The notes beneath the pieces are model-generated. The model was not told the origin of the DNA and did no database searches. It saw only the letters and a program-made list of their open reading frames with translations. From CAYMUR01 sp964393615 (GTDB lineage: Bacteria; Planctomycetota; Planctomycetia; Pirellulales; Pirellulaceae), in the NCBI GenBank assembly GCA_964393615.1, contig CAYMUR010000004.1, positions 52,093-116,092 of the forward strand: a stretch of 64,000 nucleotides of DNA. Reading direction: 5' to 3'. Position numbers and translations under genes: made by a program. This document shows positions 34,386 to 44,011 of the stretch, piece by piece (position 1 is the first letter of the stretch; each line of letters starts with the position of its first letter).

Positions 34386-34525
34386 GACTCTGAACAGGTG
34401 TGGTTGGCTTGGATCGAGAAAAAGAATTTCCTGCGAGCAAACAAATTGTTCGAAAAAGTTCACGTTTCTCGATTTGTGGAAGCGAACCATCTATGTCGAC
34501 AAAGTCGGATTGCCAGGAACTCGGC

Positions 34526-34608
34526 AGCAGTCCAACACAGGACTGCTATGGACCCTGGAAGAATCCAGGGTTCTCTGCGGTTGGCCCGCAGCCTAGCCAG
34601 AGTTGGCT
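34526..34608. other. Four consecutive perfect hairpins between convergent genes
   Basis: AGCAGTCC/GGACTGCT (34526-34547, loop AACACA), ACCCTGG/CCAGGGT (34552-34571, loop AAGAAT), CTGCGG/CCGCAG (34575-34591, loop TTGGC) and AGCCA/TGGCT (34595-34608, loop GAGT), spaced by 3 or 4 bases. No T run follows on the plus strand. The place, between two convergent genes, suits a transcription barrier or a structured RNA end. Confidence 0.65.
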
Positions 34609-34617
34609 TTGGGATAA

Positions 34618-35127
34618 TTAATCTTGACGCTGTGCTTCCCGAATCAGGTGACCAAGCTCGGGCAAGATCAATTGTTCCATGGCTAATCGCACGGCTGCGG
34701 GCGAACCGGGCATGCTGAGCAGTAGCGTATTCCCGACCAACCCACCGGTGGCCCGACTCAGCATTGCCGCAGCACCGATTTCCTGATAGCTCAATGTGCG
34801 AAATAACTCACCGTATCCAGGTAATGACCGTTCCAGCAACGATGAAATCGTTTCGTAAGTCTGATCTCGGCCAGAAATTCCGGTGCCCCCCGTCATCAAA
34901 ATCGCGTCCACGTCAGTCCGATTGGCCAGTGATCCAATCAGGCTTTCCATTTGCGTTGGCTCGTCAGGGACAATGGTACGTTGGACTAATGTGTGTCCAT
35001 TCTTGGCCAGATAGTCAACAACACATTTCCCCCCCGTATCAGTTTCGAGAGTGCGCGTATCGCTGACGGTAACGACTGCTACACGTATTTCTTGAGGTGC
35101 AGATGATTTATGTTCTTCTAGACTCAT
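34618..35127 (-). CDS. moaB: Molybdenum cofactor biosynthesis protein MoaB/MogA
   Basis: A 169-residue protein of the MoaB/MogA family. ATG 35127 is the start (the frame is open further upstream, but without family similarity). Typical motifs are VAVVTVSDTRT, ILMTGGTGISGRDQTYETI and LLSMPGSPAAVRLAMEQLILPELGHL, with the acidic active-site residues in GTG...RDQT. It binds molybdopterin and adenylylates it before molybdenum insertion. No other moa/mog gene is near. It lies 121 bases from the aldo/keto reductase gene on the same strand. Confidence 0.9.
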   Translation of the reverse strand: MSLEEHKSSAPQEIRVAVVTVSDTRTLETDTGGKCVVDYLAKNGHTLVQRTIVPDEPTQMESLIGSLANRTDVDAILMTGGTGISGRDQTYETISSLLERSLPGYGELFRTLSYQEIGAAAMLSRATGGLVGNTLLLSMPGSPAAVRLAMEQLILPELGHLIREAQRQD

Positions 35128-35248
35128 GACGGGCCAGTTGTGTATACCCTGCGCACTGTCGGGTGTTCTGTACGGGCAAGTATGCCTAAAACATGGTAAC
35201 GAACCTTGTCCGTTCGGGAAAAGCAATAGGTCAATGCGGTGTGTGAGT

Positions 35249-36304
35249 TCAAGTTCGATCCAAGAAATGCCGGAAGTGTGGTGGTGAGAATTCTTCCTGT
35301 CCTGCGATATTGGGGTAACTGAGCTCGATCCAGTCCGCTGGATAACCGTGTGCCAGTGGTAAGGCATTTGTCAATGTTTCGTGGTGTTCCTTGGCAAGAT
35401 CCCAGTCACCGACCACCAGCGATCCATCGAGATGCTTTGCATGTCGAGGGCCAACCAGGACGGACGTGATTCGCCGATCGTGAAGTAACCAACCAAGCGC
35501 TACCTGGGCAGGCGTTTTATCAACTTTCTCTGCAATAGTCCGCAGTTGGTCCACGAGATCAAATGCACTGTCACTATAGTAACGTGGAATGTCAATGTTT
35601 TTGCGGTAGGAAATACGCGATCCCTGTGGCGGATCCTTATCACGTTGATATTGTCCACTGAGAAATCCACTGGCCAGTGGGCTCCAGCAAAGCATTCCCA
35701 TGCCTTGGTCAGCACAGGCTGGTAAAATTTCGCGCTCAATATCGCGGCGCACAAGGTTGTACATGTACTGTCCGGAAATGAACCGCTCCAGATTCATCTG
35801 TTCTGCAAGAGCATTGGCTTTGACAAGTTGCCAGGCATAGTAGTTACTACAACCGATGTAGCGTACTTTTCCGGAACGTACGAGGTTTTCCAACGTACGC
35901 ATGGTTTCTTCCATAGGTGTAAAGAAATCAGGGCCATGTACTTGGTACAAGTCAATGTAATCCGTATTCAGCCGTCGTAGACTTGCATCGACTGACTCCA
36001 TGATATGTTTTCGTGACAAGCCTTTTCCAGTCGGTGTTTGGCGAACCTGAAACCAACATTTTGTTGCCAGCACAAGGTCGTCACGGTCGAGAGGCTGGAT
36101 TGCTTTACCGAGCATTTCTTCGGAAAGACCGTTACTGTACATATCGGCCGTATCGAAGAAATTACCACCAGCTGCTGTGAATCGCCTGACCAAATCATTG
36201 GCCGTTTCCTGGTCGCATCCCCAGTCTTGCATGCCAAACGCCATGGTGCCAAGACAGACCCGAGAGACAAGCAATCCGGAACCGCCTAAATATCTGTATT
36301 GCAT
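35249..36304 (-). CDS. Aldo/keto reductase
   Basis: A 351-residue AKR of the potassium-channel beta-subunit/YghZ-like group. ATG 36304 is chosen (GGAG upstream); a TTG 15 bases earlier is also open. The catalytic tetrad is visible: Asp and Tyr in NFFDTADMYSNG, Lys in LVLATKCW, His in DLYQVHGPD. NADPH contacts are GCSNY and WSPLASGFLSGQY. The C terminus carries SVLVGPRHAKHLDGSL, the usual cofactor loop. It reduces a carbonyl compound in the cytoplasm; the substrate is unknown. It is in a minus-strand run with the amidase upstream and moaB downstream. Confidence 0.9.
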   Translation of the reverse strand: MQYRYLGGSGLLVSRVCLGTMAFGMQDWGCDQETANDLVRRFTAAGGNFFDTADMYSNGLSEEMLGKAIQPLDRDDLVLATKCWFQVRQTPTGKGLSRKHIMESVDASLRRLNTDYIDLYQVHGPDFFTPMEETMRTLENLVRSGKVRYIGCSNYYAWQLVKANALAEQMNLERFISGQYMYNLVRRDIEREILPACADQGMGMLCWSPLASGFLSGQYQRDKDPPQGSRISYRKNIDIPRYYSDSAFDLVDQLRTIAEKVDKTPAQVALGWLLHDRRITSVLVGPRHAKHLDGSLVVGDWDLAKEHHETLTNALPLAHGYPADWIELSYPNIAGQEEFSPPHFRHFLDRT

Positions 36305-36416
36305 TCTTCCTAACTCCAAAAATCAATGCCTACTGTCAAAGTAGTAAAGTTTTACCATCAGAGAGTGATTTTGACAGAAAAAAATAAAATCTCACCTGGT
36401 TCTGGCTTTATGTGAC

Positions 36417-37865
36417 TTAAGAGGACCCCGCAATGTTGGCAGAGGGTGGTCGTTTTGTTCCATGTCCCGTGGCTTGTTCAAACGCATGTGCCAATTGGAG
36501 CACACCCCAGTCATCCTGGTGTCGACCGACCAGTTGAATTCCTACGGGAAGTCCTTCTGAAGTAAATCCGGCGGGCACGGATATTGCCGGCAGTCCAGTG
36601 ACCGTAATGTAGTAACACGATCGCATCCAATCGATATAGGTATCTAATTTTACACCGTCGATTTCTGTAATATAAGGTTGTGTGACATCAAATGGCGGAA
36701 CCTGGCTGACAGGCAGTACCAGGAAATCGATGTCGCGCATGAATTCCCTGACACGGTGATACAATTCGGTTCGTTTTTTTTCCGCTTGACCGATTTGCGT
36801 TCCTGTGAGCTTAGTCCCTTCTTCAATATTCCAGATGAGGGTATCTTTGAGTTGATCGCGATGTTGTTTTAATAAATGTCCGTAACCCACTTCAAACAGC
36901 CAGGCCCGCCATACGCGAAATATTTCATCCGCATCACGTAGATCGGGTGTTTCGTCCACAAGGACACAACCTAGTGACTGGAACACATTTCGCTGTTGTT
37001 CGATGACCTCCTGGACCCGCGGATCGAATGGCAAACCACCTAAGTTGCCACACCAGGCGATCCGGACGTCACGAAAATCCCGTTGTAATGGACGAGCAAA
37101 CAATTCGCCGGATTCGGTGATGGCGATCGGTGAACGTGGATCGGGCCCCGCCATGACACGTAGTAGTAGTGCGACATCCTGTACCGTACGTGCCATGGGT
37201 CCTTGGACACCAATCGGAGACCAGCCAACGGTGGAGGGCCAAGCAGGAACCCGCCCAGGTGATGGACGTAGTCCGACAACATTGCAGAAACTAGCCGGGT
37301 TGCGCAACGATCCACCCATATCGCTTCCGTCAGCGATGGGATGCATGCCACAGGCGAGCGCTACTGCGGATCCACCACTGCTGCCACCACAGGTTTTGGT
37401 TGTATCATAAGGATTGAGTGTGGCACCGAAAACAGGATTAAAAGTCTGTGATCCAGCTCCAAATTCTGGCAGGTTTGTTTTGCCGATGGTTATGGCTCCC
37501 GCTTTGCTAAGTCGCTCAACGATGAGATCGTCGGTTTGCGGAACAAAGTCTTCAAAGATGGGGGAGCCAAAAGTTGTACGAATACCGGCAGTCAACAAGG
37601 CATCCTTGTGTGCAATGGGCAAACCATGAAGCAGGCCCAACTCGTCTCCGCGCGCTACAGCATCATCCGCTTGTTTTGCAGCAGCCATGGCTTGCTCAGG
37701 TAACAACGTAACGATCGCGTTGAGTGACCCGTTAAGCTGGTCGATTCGTGCCAAGTGTGCCTGCATCACTTCAACGACTGACAGCTGCCGTTTGCGAATG
37801 CTATGCGCCATTTCGGTCGCTGGCATAAAGCAGATATCGTTCGACGGTTCGGTCTGTCCCGTCAC
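36417..37865 (-). CDS. Amidase signature family enzyme
   Basis: A 482-residue amidase. The Ser-cisSer-Lys triad can be placed exactly: Lys87 (LPIAHKDALL), Ser162 (GGSSGGSAVALA) and the nucleophile Ser186 (DGSDMGGSLRNPASF), with the same spacings, 75 and 24, as in GatA. No signal peptide. GatA itself would normally be linked to gatB/gatC or have a characteristic C terminus; here neither is seen, so a general amide hydrolase (for instance a plant- or polymer-derived amide) is more likely. It is preceded on the same strand by the DUF1501 gene (125 bases away). Confidence 0.88.
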   Translation of the reverse strand: MTGQTEPSNDICFMPATEMAHSIRKRQLSVVEVMQAHLARIDQLNGSLNAIVTLLPEQAMAAAKQADDAVARGDELGLLHGLPIAHKDALLTAGIRTTFGSPIFEDFVPQTDDLIVERLSKAGAITIGKTNLPEFGAGSQTFNPVFGATLNPYDTTKTCGGSSGGSAVALACGMHPIADGSDMGGSLRNPASFCNVVGLRPSPGRVPAWPSTVGWSPIGVQGPMARTVQDVALLLRVMAGPDPRSPIAITESGELFARPLQRDFRDVRIAWCGNLGGLPFDPRVQEVIEQQRNVFQSLGCVLVDETPDLRDADEIFRVWRAWLFEVGYGHLLKQHRDQLKDTLIWNIEEGTKLTGTQIGQAEKKRTELYHRVREFMRDIDFLVLPVSQVPPFDVTQPYITEIDGVKLDTYIDWMRSCYYITVTGLPAISVPAGFTSEGLPVGIQLVGRHQDDWGVLQLAHAFEQATGHGTKRPPSANIAGSS

Positions 37866-37990
37866 ATGTTTTCCTTTATCCAGGCCAGCTGACCGGTCGA
37901 TGAGGTGGTATCCAGGTGTCGCCGGAACGGGGCAACGGGGAATTCCATAGACGTTGGCTGTTGGTTGTGTTTAGTCAACGTTCCTGCCAT

Positions 37991-39355
37991 TTAAATCAAT
38001 TCACTCAAAGGTTCCCGATGATCTAGCAAATAGTGGGGTCGACCGGCAGGATCATTGATGGTTGTCGTTCCAGGATGGATGCCCAGCTGGTTGTAGAGGG
38101 TGGCAAACACATTCTGATAATGTACAGGGCGGTCTTGGGGTTCTTCACCTAAGCGATTGGTGGAACCGATCACTTGACCCATCCGCATTCCTCCACCGGC
38201 GAGCAAGGCACAGGAGGCACGTGGCCAGTGGTCACGGCCAGCACCCTTGTTGATTTTTGGCGTGCGGCCAAACTCACCCCATGCGACAACACTCACGTCA
38301 TCTTGCAGACCGCGATCGTGTAGATCCTGAACCAATGCCGTAATCGCCTGATCAAAAAGCGGTAATTGAATTTTTAGCCGGGAAAAATTGGCGCCATGTC
38401 GGTCCCAACTGCCGAATGATAAGGTCACACATCGCACACCCGCCTCGACAAGTCGGCGCGCTACCAAAAACTGGTCCATCCAATGGGGACCCGCATCTTC
38501 GCCGAACGCCGGATCGGAACTTCCTTGGCCATAACGGTCTCGTAATTTGGGATCTTCTTTTTCCACGTCCATGGCATCAACAAGTTTATTGGACGAAAGG
38601 ACTTCAAATGCACGACGTTTGTAGATGTCCATTGGAATATTGCTGTCGAGTAGCGCATCGGCCTGACGTCGGAACTTGTCAGCGCTGGACAACAAAGTTT
38701 TGCGATCTGTCAACCGTTCTAGCGAGATCTCTTGCAATCGCAAAAAGGCAGCGTTTTTTTCCTGTGGCTGAAGGGGTGCGTGAGCGGGTCCGAGGAAACC
38801 CGAAATTCCGGGATTCGAATACGGATTATGTCTTGTTTTGATCGTCAGTCCCATGAACGGTGGGACGGCATCATGGACAGGACCTTGCTGTGATGAAACG
38901 ACGGCGCCCAAAGAAGGTCGTCCTGATTGTCGCTTGCCTTGGGCGATTGGATAGCCACTCATGCACATATCGGACGCATGTTGGTCCGGACCACCGTATA
39001 AGGATCGAATAATGGTGACCTTGTCCATTATTGTTGCCAAGCGCGGCATATGTTCGCAGATCTGGACACCTGGCAAATTGGTCGAGATCGGTTTGAATTC
39101 ACCACGAATCTCGCTTGGCGCGTTCATTTTTAGATCGTACATGTCCTGATGAGACGGCCCACCGGACAGGTAAATCATGATGATGGCTTTGTGGCCCAGA
39201 CGGCTTCCGCTGGTAAGCGAGGGACCAGCCTGTGACTCAGCCCTGAGGATGTCAGGCAAGGAGAGTCCCCCCAATGCCAGCCCACCGATTTGCAGAAAAT
39301 GGCGTCGTGTAGGGCCTTGGCACAAAGAACGTTTTTGGCCAACGATACTCAACAT
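37991..39355 (-). CDS. DUF1501 family exported protein
   Basis: A 454-residue protein of the large planctomycete DUF1501 family (sulfatase/alkaline phosphatase-like fold). A Tat signal is present: PTRRHFLQIGGLALGGLSLP at residues 16-35. Family hallmarks follow: AIIMIYLSGGPSHQDMYDLK, PNLP-like LPGVQICEHMPRLA, IRSLYGGPDQHASD, VTLSFGSWDRHG and VVAWGEFGRTPKINKGAGRDHWPRA near the end. These proteins usually pair with a DUF1549/DUF1553 cytochrome-type partner, which is missing here. It is probably periplasmic and metal-binding; the activity is not established. Confidence 0.92.
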   Translation of the reverse strand: MLSIVGQKRSLCQGPTRRHFLQIGGLALGGLSLPDILRAESQAGPSLTSGSRLGHKAIIMIYLSGGPSHQDMYDLKMNAPSEIRGEFKPISTNLPGVQICEHMPRLATIMDKVTIIRSLYGGPDQHASDMCMSGYPIAQGKRQSGRPSLGAVVSSQQGPVHDAVPPFMGLTIKTRHNPYSNPGISGFLGPAHAPLQPQEKNAAFLRLQEISLERLTDRKTLLSSADKFRRQADALLDSNIPMDIYKRRAFEVLSSNKLVDAMDVEKEDPKLRDRYGQGSSDPAFGEDAGPHWMDQFLVARRLVEAGVRCVTLSFGSWDRHGANFSRLKIQLPLFDQAITALVQDLHDRGLQDDVSVVAWGEFGRTPKINKGAGRDHWPRASCALLAGGGMRMGQVIGSTNRLGEEPQDRPVHYQNVFATLYNQLGIHPGTTTINDPAGRPHYLLDHREPLSELI

Positions 39356-39756
39356 TTTGGAGTCCTTGTCGGCAGGACGTCGTGGGATAGGGGGGGCAAA
39401 GTCATTATATTTTAACTCGGCTATCGAATACGGTCATTTTAACAAGATTCCTACGCTTGTCAGACACGAATTGTGGAGGACGGAAGATTTTTTCTATTTT
39501 CCAAGCAGACGATTCGCAAACCGCGTAACTATTGGGCATAGCAGTACTTTTGCAGGTCACCAGAGGCCGAAAAAGTGGTTGGCCCTGGAGGGACTCGCCC
39601 TCGACGACACCCAAATTTTGTGATAAACTTGCGAGATTCTGGTCTGTATTCGGCGTTTGAGGAGATCAGGTAGTGTGTTCACGGTGTCTTTTTCACTGCG
39701 AAAGCATACCTTGTTGACCCTCAGAGCACTCCTTTTCAGTTGAAGATATAACAACT
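39356..39756. other. Divergent gap before rplU
   Basis: The 400 bases between the DUF1501 start and the L21 start must hold both promoters. No coding frame is supported. No L21 leader hairpin of a type I know could be identified. Confidence 0.45.
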
Positions 39757-40074
39757 ATGTACGCTATTATTCGTGAGAGTGGTCGACAGTTTAAAGTCGA
39801 AGAAGGTCAGAAAATTAATATCGATTACCGTGATGTAGCAACCGGCGCAGAATTGACATTCGACAACGTTTTACTTGTTTCAGGTGACGATGGTGTGTCA
39901 ATCGGTCGACCAACCGTAGCGGGCGCCAGTGTAACAGCAGAAGTACTCGGTCCCGAGTTAGCCGATAAAATTACAGTACAAAAATTTCGCCGCCGCAAAA
40001 ATTCCCGACGTCGTACTGGCCACCGGCAAATGTACACTTCTGTGAAGATCAACCGCATCCAGTCGGAATCTTAG
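39757..40074 (+). CDS. rplU: Ribosomal protein bL21
   Basis: A 105-residue bL21 of normal length. It starts MYAIIRESGRQFKVEEGQKI and ends with the basic RNA-binding part KFRRRKNSRRRTGHRQMYT followed by VKINRI, both characteristic. It binds 23S rRNA in the 50S subunit. In most bacteria rpmA (bL27) follows within a few dozen bases; here the next gene is on the other strand and no bL27 sequence is found in the following 98 bases. There is no clear Shine-Dalgarno site (GAAGATATAACAACTATG). Confidence 0.95.
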   Translation: MYAIIRESGRQFKVEEGQKINIDYRDVATGAELTFDNVLLVSGDDGVSIGRPTVAGASVTAEVLGPELADKITVQKFRRRKNSRRRTGHRQMYTSVKINRIQSES

Positions 40075-40139
40075 TCATCAGTTGCGGCAGAGACCGTGCT
40101 GAATTCTTATTAGTTCATCGGCCGTACTGGCAGGCCACG

Positions 40140-40177
40140 TTGGACCCTGTTCGCTAAATTAGACCCTATTAGCTAAA
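40140..40177. repeat. Imperfect 19-base tandem repeat across a stop codon
   Basis: TTGGACCCTGTTCGCTAAA (40140-40158) and TTAGACCCTATTAGCTAAA (40159-40177) are adjacent and differ at three positions. The right copy includes the stop codon of the oxidoreductase that ends at 40173. Confidence 0.75.
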
Positions 40178-41639
40178 CTTCTTCCGGCACGACGAACGGC
40201 TTGCGATAAGTCCGCGACAGCATCGAATTCGCCTGATCATCCTCCACGAATCTCTCGGTTTTGGCATCAAAATCGAGGACTCTTCCCATGTTGCCAACAG
40301 CTTTTTCTAAGGAGATGTCGACCGTTTGCAGATTTTCTTGCAGGGCCTGATAAGCTTCACCTACCTGTGGATTGTTTGCCAGGTAAGTACACGGTTTATC
40401 CAACGTAGTCGGCTCTCCCAATTGATAGGAGATGTTACCCAAATGACAGAGTGCACTGGAGTAATGTCCAACTTCTGCATCGCAATTAATATCTTCCGGT
40501 TTACGACTGCGCACAGCGGCAATGAAACTACCGAAAGGACCTCCAGGTGTAATCGAAGCGTCGCCTGTGACAGCAACCGGTTCGCCACCATTTTTGGGAT
40601 AAAATTTCCAGTCTACAATTTTACCCTCACTGGTGTAGAACTCATTGCCAACCTTTCTGGCTGGTGCGCCTTCTTTACCGACGAGTCCACGGGTTTCGAA
40701 AACCAGCAGTACATCTCCAAATTCGAACACCGACAGCTGCATGTTGGGAGTTTGGCCTTGATCAACGAGATCTTTTTCGCCGGGTGCAAAACGTCCTCCC
40801 AGACTCCAGATTCTGTTGGGTAACGTTCCATGCTGGATTGCCCATTGAGCAACATCCATTTCATGGACGCCTTGATTGCCAGTGTCACCGTTACCTATTT
40901 CCCAGAACCAATGCCAGTTGTAATGAACGAGGTTTCGATGGAATGGCTGATCGGCTGCTGGTCCGAGCCAGAGGTTATAATCGAGTTCGCTGGGTGGAGC
41001 CTCATTGGACTGAAAACCGATCGACCAGCGTGGCTTGCAACAATATCCTTTGGACACAAACAATTTTCCATATTTGCCGGACTGGATGGCATTGATCTGT
41101 TGAGCACGTTTTGCGCTACTTCGCTGTTGGGTACCGTGTTGCACGACCCGGTTATATTTTTGTGCTGCTTCGACTAATTTGCGACCTTCAAAAATATTGT
41201 GACTGATCGGTTTTTCAATATAAGCGTCTTTGCCAGCCTGGCAGGCCCAAATACCTATCAGTGAATGCCAGTGATTACAGGTTGCCACTGACACGGCATC
41301 CAGATTGGGGTCATCCAGTGCATATCTCACATCCTGGACACATTGGGGTTTGTTACCCCCTTGGGACTGAACCTGTTCGGTGCGGCGACCAAACAGACGG
41401 CTGTCAGGATCGATCAAGTAAGTCACATCAACCTTTTTCATGCCGGCGAAGGCACCAAGGTGCGCACCGCCTCGTCCGTTAATTCCGGCCACACCAATCC
41501 GAATCGTATCATTAGCACCGATGACACGACCGGATGCTTTGGTTCCCGCTATGGTAAACAGTGGAAATGTGGTACTGGCGGCGGCAGCTGTCTGCAAAAA
41601 GTTGCGCCGGTTCAACGGTGACATACAAGGTTGTGACAT
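40173..41639 (-). CDS. Tat-exported Gfo/Idh/MocA family oxidoreductase
   Basis: A 488-residue protein. ATG 41639 follows AAGGAA. Residues 8-30 are a Tat signal (LNRRNFLQTAAAASTTFPLF). The Rossmann fold has IRIGVAGINGRGGAHLGAF near residue 47, the EKP motif in DAYIEKPISHNIFEG, and the active-site GNGDTGNQGVHEMDVAQW region with histidine. This is the planctomycete exported branch, thought to act on sugars or sugar-like alcohols with tightly bound NAD(P). Next to it on the same strand is a second member (41797), 43% or so alike by eye in the EKP and GDxGxHDxD regions. The substrate is unknown. Confidence 0.9.
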   Translation of the reverse strand: MSQPCMSPLNRRNFLQTAAAASTTFPLFTIAGTKASGRVIGANDTIRIGVAGINGRGGAHLGAFAGMKKVDVTYLIDPDSRLFGRRTEQVQSQGGNKPQCVQDVRYALDDPNLDAVSVATCNHWHSLIGIWACQAGKDAYIEKPISHNIFEGRKLVEAAQKYNRVVQHGTQQRSSAKRAQQINAIQSGKYGKLFVSKGYCCKPRWSIGFQSNEAPPSELDYNLWLGPAADQPFHRNLVHYNWHWFWEIGNGDTGNQGVHEMDVAQWAIQHGTLPNRIWSLGGRFAPGEKDLVDQGQTPNMQLSVFEFGDVLLVFETRGLVGKEGAPARKVGNEFYTSEGKIVDWKFYPKNGGEPVAVTGDASITPGGPFGSFIAAVRSRKPEDINCDAEVGHYSSALCHLGNISYQLGEPTTLDKPCTYLANNPQVGEAYQALQENLQTVDISLEKAVGNMGRVLDFDAKTERFVEDDQANSMLSRTYRKPFVVPEEV

Positions 41640-41796
41640 ACAAGTTTCCTTTCTTAAATACATCAGCACGAACAAGAAACCAGTATTGGTTCGGTCAAGT
41701 TGTATTCTGTGTATCGCATTGGTAGCATTTCATTGAAAAACGTATGGCTATGAATATCAGTGAAAAATATGCGTTTCAACAAATCCGTCTCCTCGA

Positions 41797-43178
41797 TTAT
41801 ACTCGCGGCAACTCGTAGGGTTTGCGGTATTCTTTCGTAAGCATTTTGTTTGCCGGATCGTTATCCACGAACTGCTGCGATTGCGGTTCAAACTCCAAGT
41901 TTCCACCAGTGCGGTAAGCGATCTCACCGAGGTGTACGAGGGCGCTTGACGCATGGGCAATCTCTACCGACGCGTTGGTGGCGGATCGAGTACGGACTGC
42001 TTGTAGAAAATCATCATGGTGCTCCTCGTAACCACGATTACCCCGGGACATTTTCAATTCCGTTGGACCGGGTTTGCCTTTTCTGCCCAGGTACGTTTTG
42101 AATGCACCACGGCGGGAAAAGACCATGTAGCCTTCGGTACCGTAGAAGACATTGCCATTATCAAATCCATGCATGCCATATTCGGTGAACGGATAGTTTT
42201 CATATACCAACAAGCGTCCATCAGGATACTCGAACGTCACGTGAAGGTTGTCTGGGTATTCGCTGACGTGTCCATGCAGCATCATGCGACCACCACGTGC
42301 CGTGATGTATTTAGGTAACTCTGGATCGCCTAACCCCCATCGCGCCATATCGAGGTCATGGATGCCATCATCGCCGATCTCGCCATTGCTGTAGTCCCGG
42401 AAATAACGCCAGGAACGATGAAATCGAATAGGATTAAAGGGGCGCTTTGGGGCAGGTCCCAGCCAGCGATCGTAGTTAACACTTGCGGGTGGCTCACTGT
42501 CTGGAACAGGGTGTCGAACGTTGCGCAGCTCAGCCGTCCAGGCGCGTGCCACCTTGACCTCGCCAATAATGCCTTCTGCCAATAATTTTCCAGCTTCCTT
42601 GGTGACGGGACTACTACGCATTTGAGTGCCATGCTGTAATACACAGCCGTATTTTCGAGCTGCTTTGATGAGAAGTTGTCCCTCGTTGTAGACGTGTGAA
42701 ATCGGTTTTTCCAGGTACACATCCTTGTTAGCAGCCATGGCAGACAGAGCGATGGGGACATGCCAATGATGTGGAGTTGCAATAATCACGGCGTCAATAT
42801 TTTTATCGGCAACGACATTTTCATAATCAGCCGTGTGTTGAGGGGCAGTGGACTGGAACGCTTTTATCGGGCCGGTCACCTTTTCCATCTGGCGAGAGTC
42901 TACGTCACAGACCTGAGTAAAAATCACATCTGCTTGACGATTTATCAGTCGTGTGACATGACCTCTCATCATGCCGCCACAACCGATCAAGCCAAGTCGG
43001 ATTTTCTCCTCGGAGGCAGCAGCTTCGGAATGGACTCCACCAAGTGTTGAAACAACGGCGGTAACGGTAGCGGTTTCGCCGGAACGGACAAGAAAGTTGC
43101 GTCGGGATGTGTTGCGGTTGGTAGATGTNNNNNNNNNNATGTTGTATTTTTGGACAAATCAGATTGTGATGATGTCAT
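41797..43178 (-). CDS. Tat-exported Gfo/Idh/MocA family oxidoreductase, crossed by an assembly gap
   Basis: The body of the protein (from IRLGLIGCGGMMRGHVTRL) is intact: EKP in DVYLEKPISHVYNEG, and YSNGEIGDDGIHDLDMARWGL near the active site. Upstream of Met 42990 the same frame reads on through a Tat signal (SRRNFLVRSGETATVTAVV) into the N run at 43129-43138. Beyond the gap, ATG 43178 preceded by AAGGAAC gives MTSSQSDLSKNTT, a plausible start, but in a frame that joins only if the true gap is 2 modulo 3 bases long rather than 10. I therefore take one gene of about 460 residues. Its product should be exported like its neighbour. Confidence 0.8.
43129..43138. other. Assembly gap (10 N)
   Basis: Ten undetermined bases inside the 5' end of the oxidoreductase gene. 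The reading frame on the two sides does not agree with a length of ten. Confidence 0.99.
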
Positions 43179-44011
43179 GTTCCTTGCCTTTGTGCATTCT
43201 TTGCATCAAGTCGAGTGCCTTGTCATTGATAATCGAGTGGGAAGCGGGTTCTCGAATACCAAACCAGTATATCACGAACCGAGAAATAAGACATGTTGAT
43301 CTTGTCCACTTGTGTTAACCTCGGAAATATAAACGAATTACAACTCAGACAGCCAGTTGGGATGGATTTGTGCAAACAACTATCGAAATCCAGTGTGATG
43401 CGATTCCGGTTTTCTGCAGACTTGATTGGACTCAGAAATCGATGACCATTTCTTGCTTTGATCTTGCTTTGTTCGGTGGCTGATACGGTTCGGTCATTAT
43501 TGCGAACCAACCAATGATCATTCCGATGAAGCAGAGCGCAGCGTTCCAGCTCGCTGACCTCCAGTAGAGGCTTTTGCGTTATTATTTCCACGGAAGTATT
43601 TGCTAAAATCGCATGACCCGATGTTGATAGCATCATTTCTTAAAGATGACAAAATTGTCTGGCAGGGGAGCCAGGGCCAGATTCTGAGTGCGAACTATTT
43701 CCCGTGGACGTTGGCCGGTTTAGTTGTCTCGTTAAGATTGTGGTGGTAGCTTTTTGCGCCGAACAACCCGTAGGTCGGACCATTCGTGTGTCAGGAGATC
43801 CATTTCACCGAGTGGCCCTGAATTGGAACTTTCGGAACTGGTTGTGTCGTAAGCGAATGCATCCAGGAATACTGCATCTACCAACATCGATCCCTGCAAC
43901 GCGCTGTGTGAGATGTGTGGTTGGTCATGCTTGAAAAGGCATGGCCTTAATGCATGTACAGAGGCAATTCCAGGCAAGCTATCGACTACGTACGCTATTG
44001 GATCCGGTCGA
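43179..44011. other. Gap, no supported gene
   Basis: A minus-strand frame of 137 codons (43223-43636) lies here, but it has no motif, no ribosome site and low-complexity-free yet unfamiliar wording; I leave it out. A small hairpin CTGGC/GCCAG occurs near 43660. The rest shows nothing. Confidence 0.4.

Noticed and set aside
42987..43178. Minus-strand frame containing undetermined residues
   Set aside because: It is the wrong-frame reading of the oxidoreductase 5' end produced by the ten-N placeholder; only its first 13 codons belong to the gene.
43223..43636. Minus-strand frame of 137 codons
   Set aside because: No recognisable motif, no ribosome site; overall wording resembles translated non-coding DNA. 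It cannot be excluded fully.
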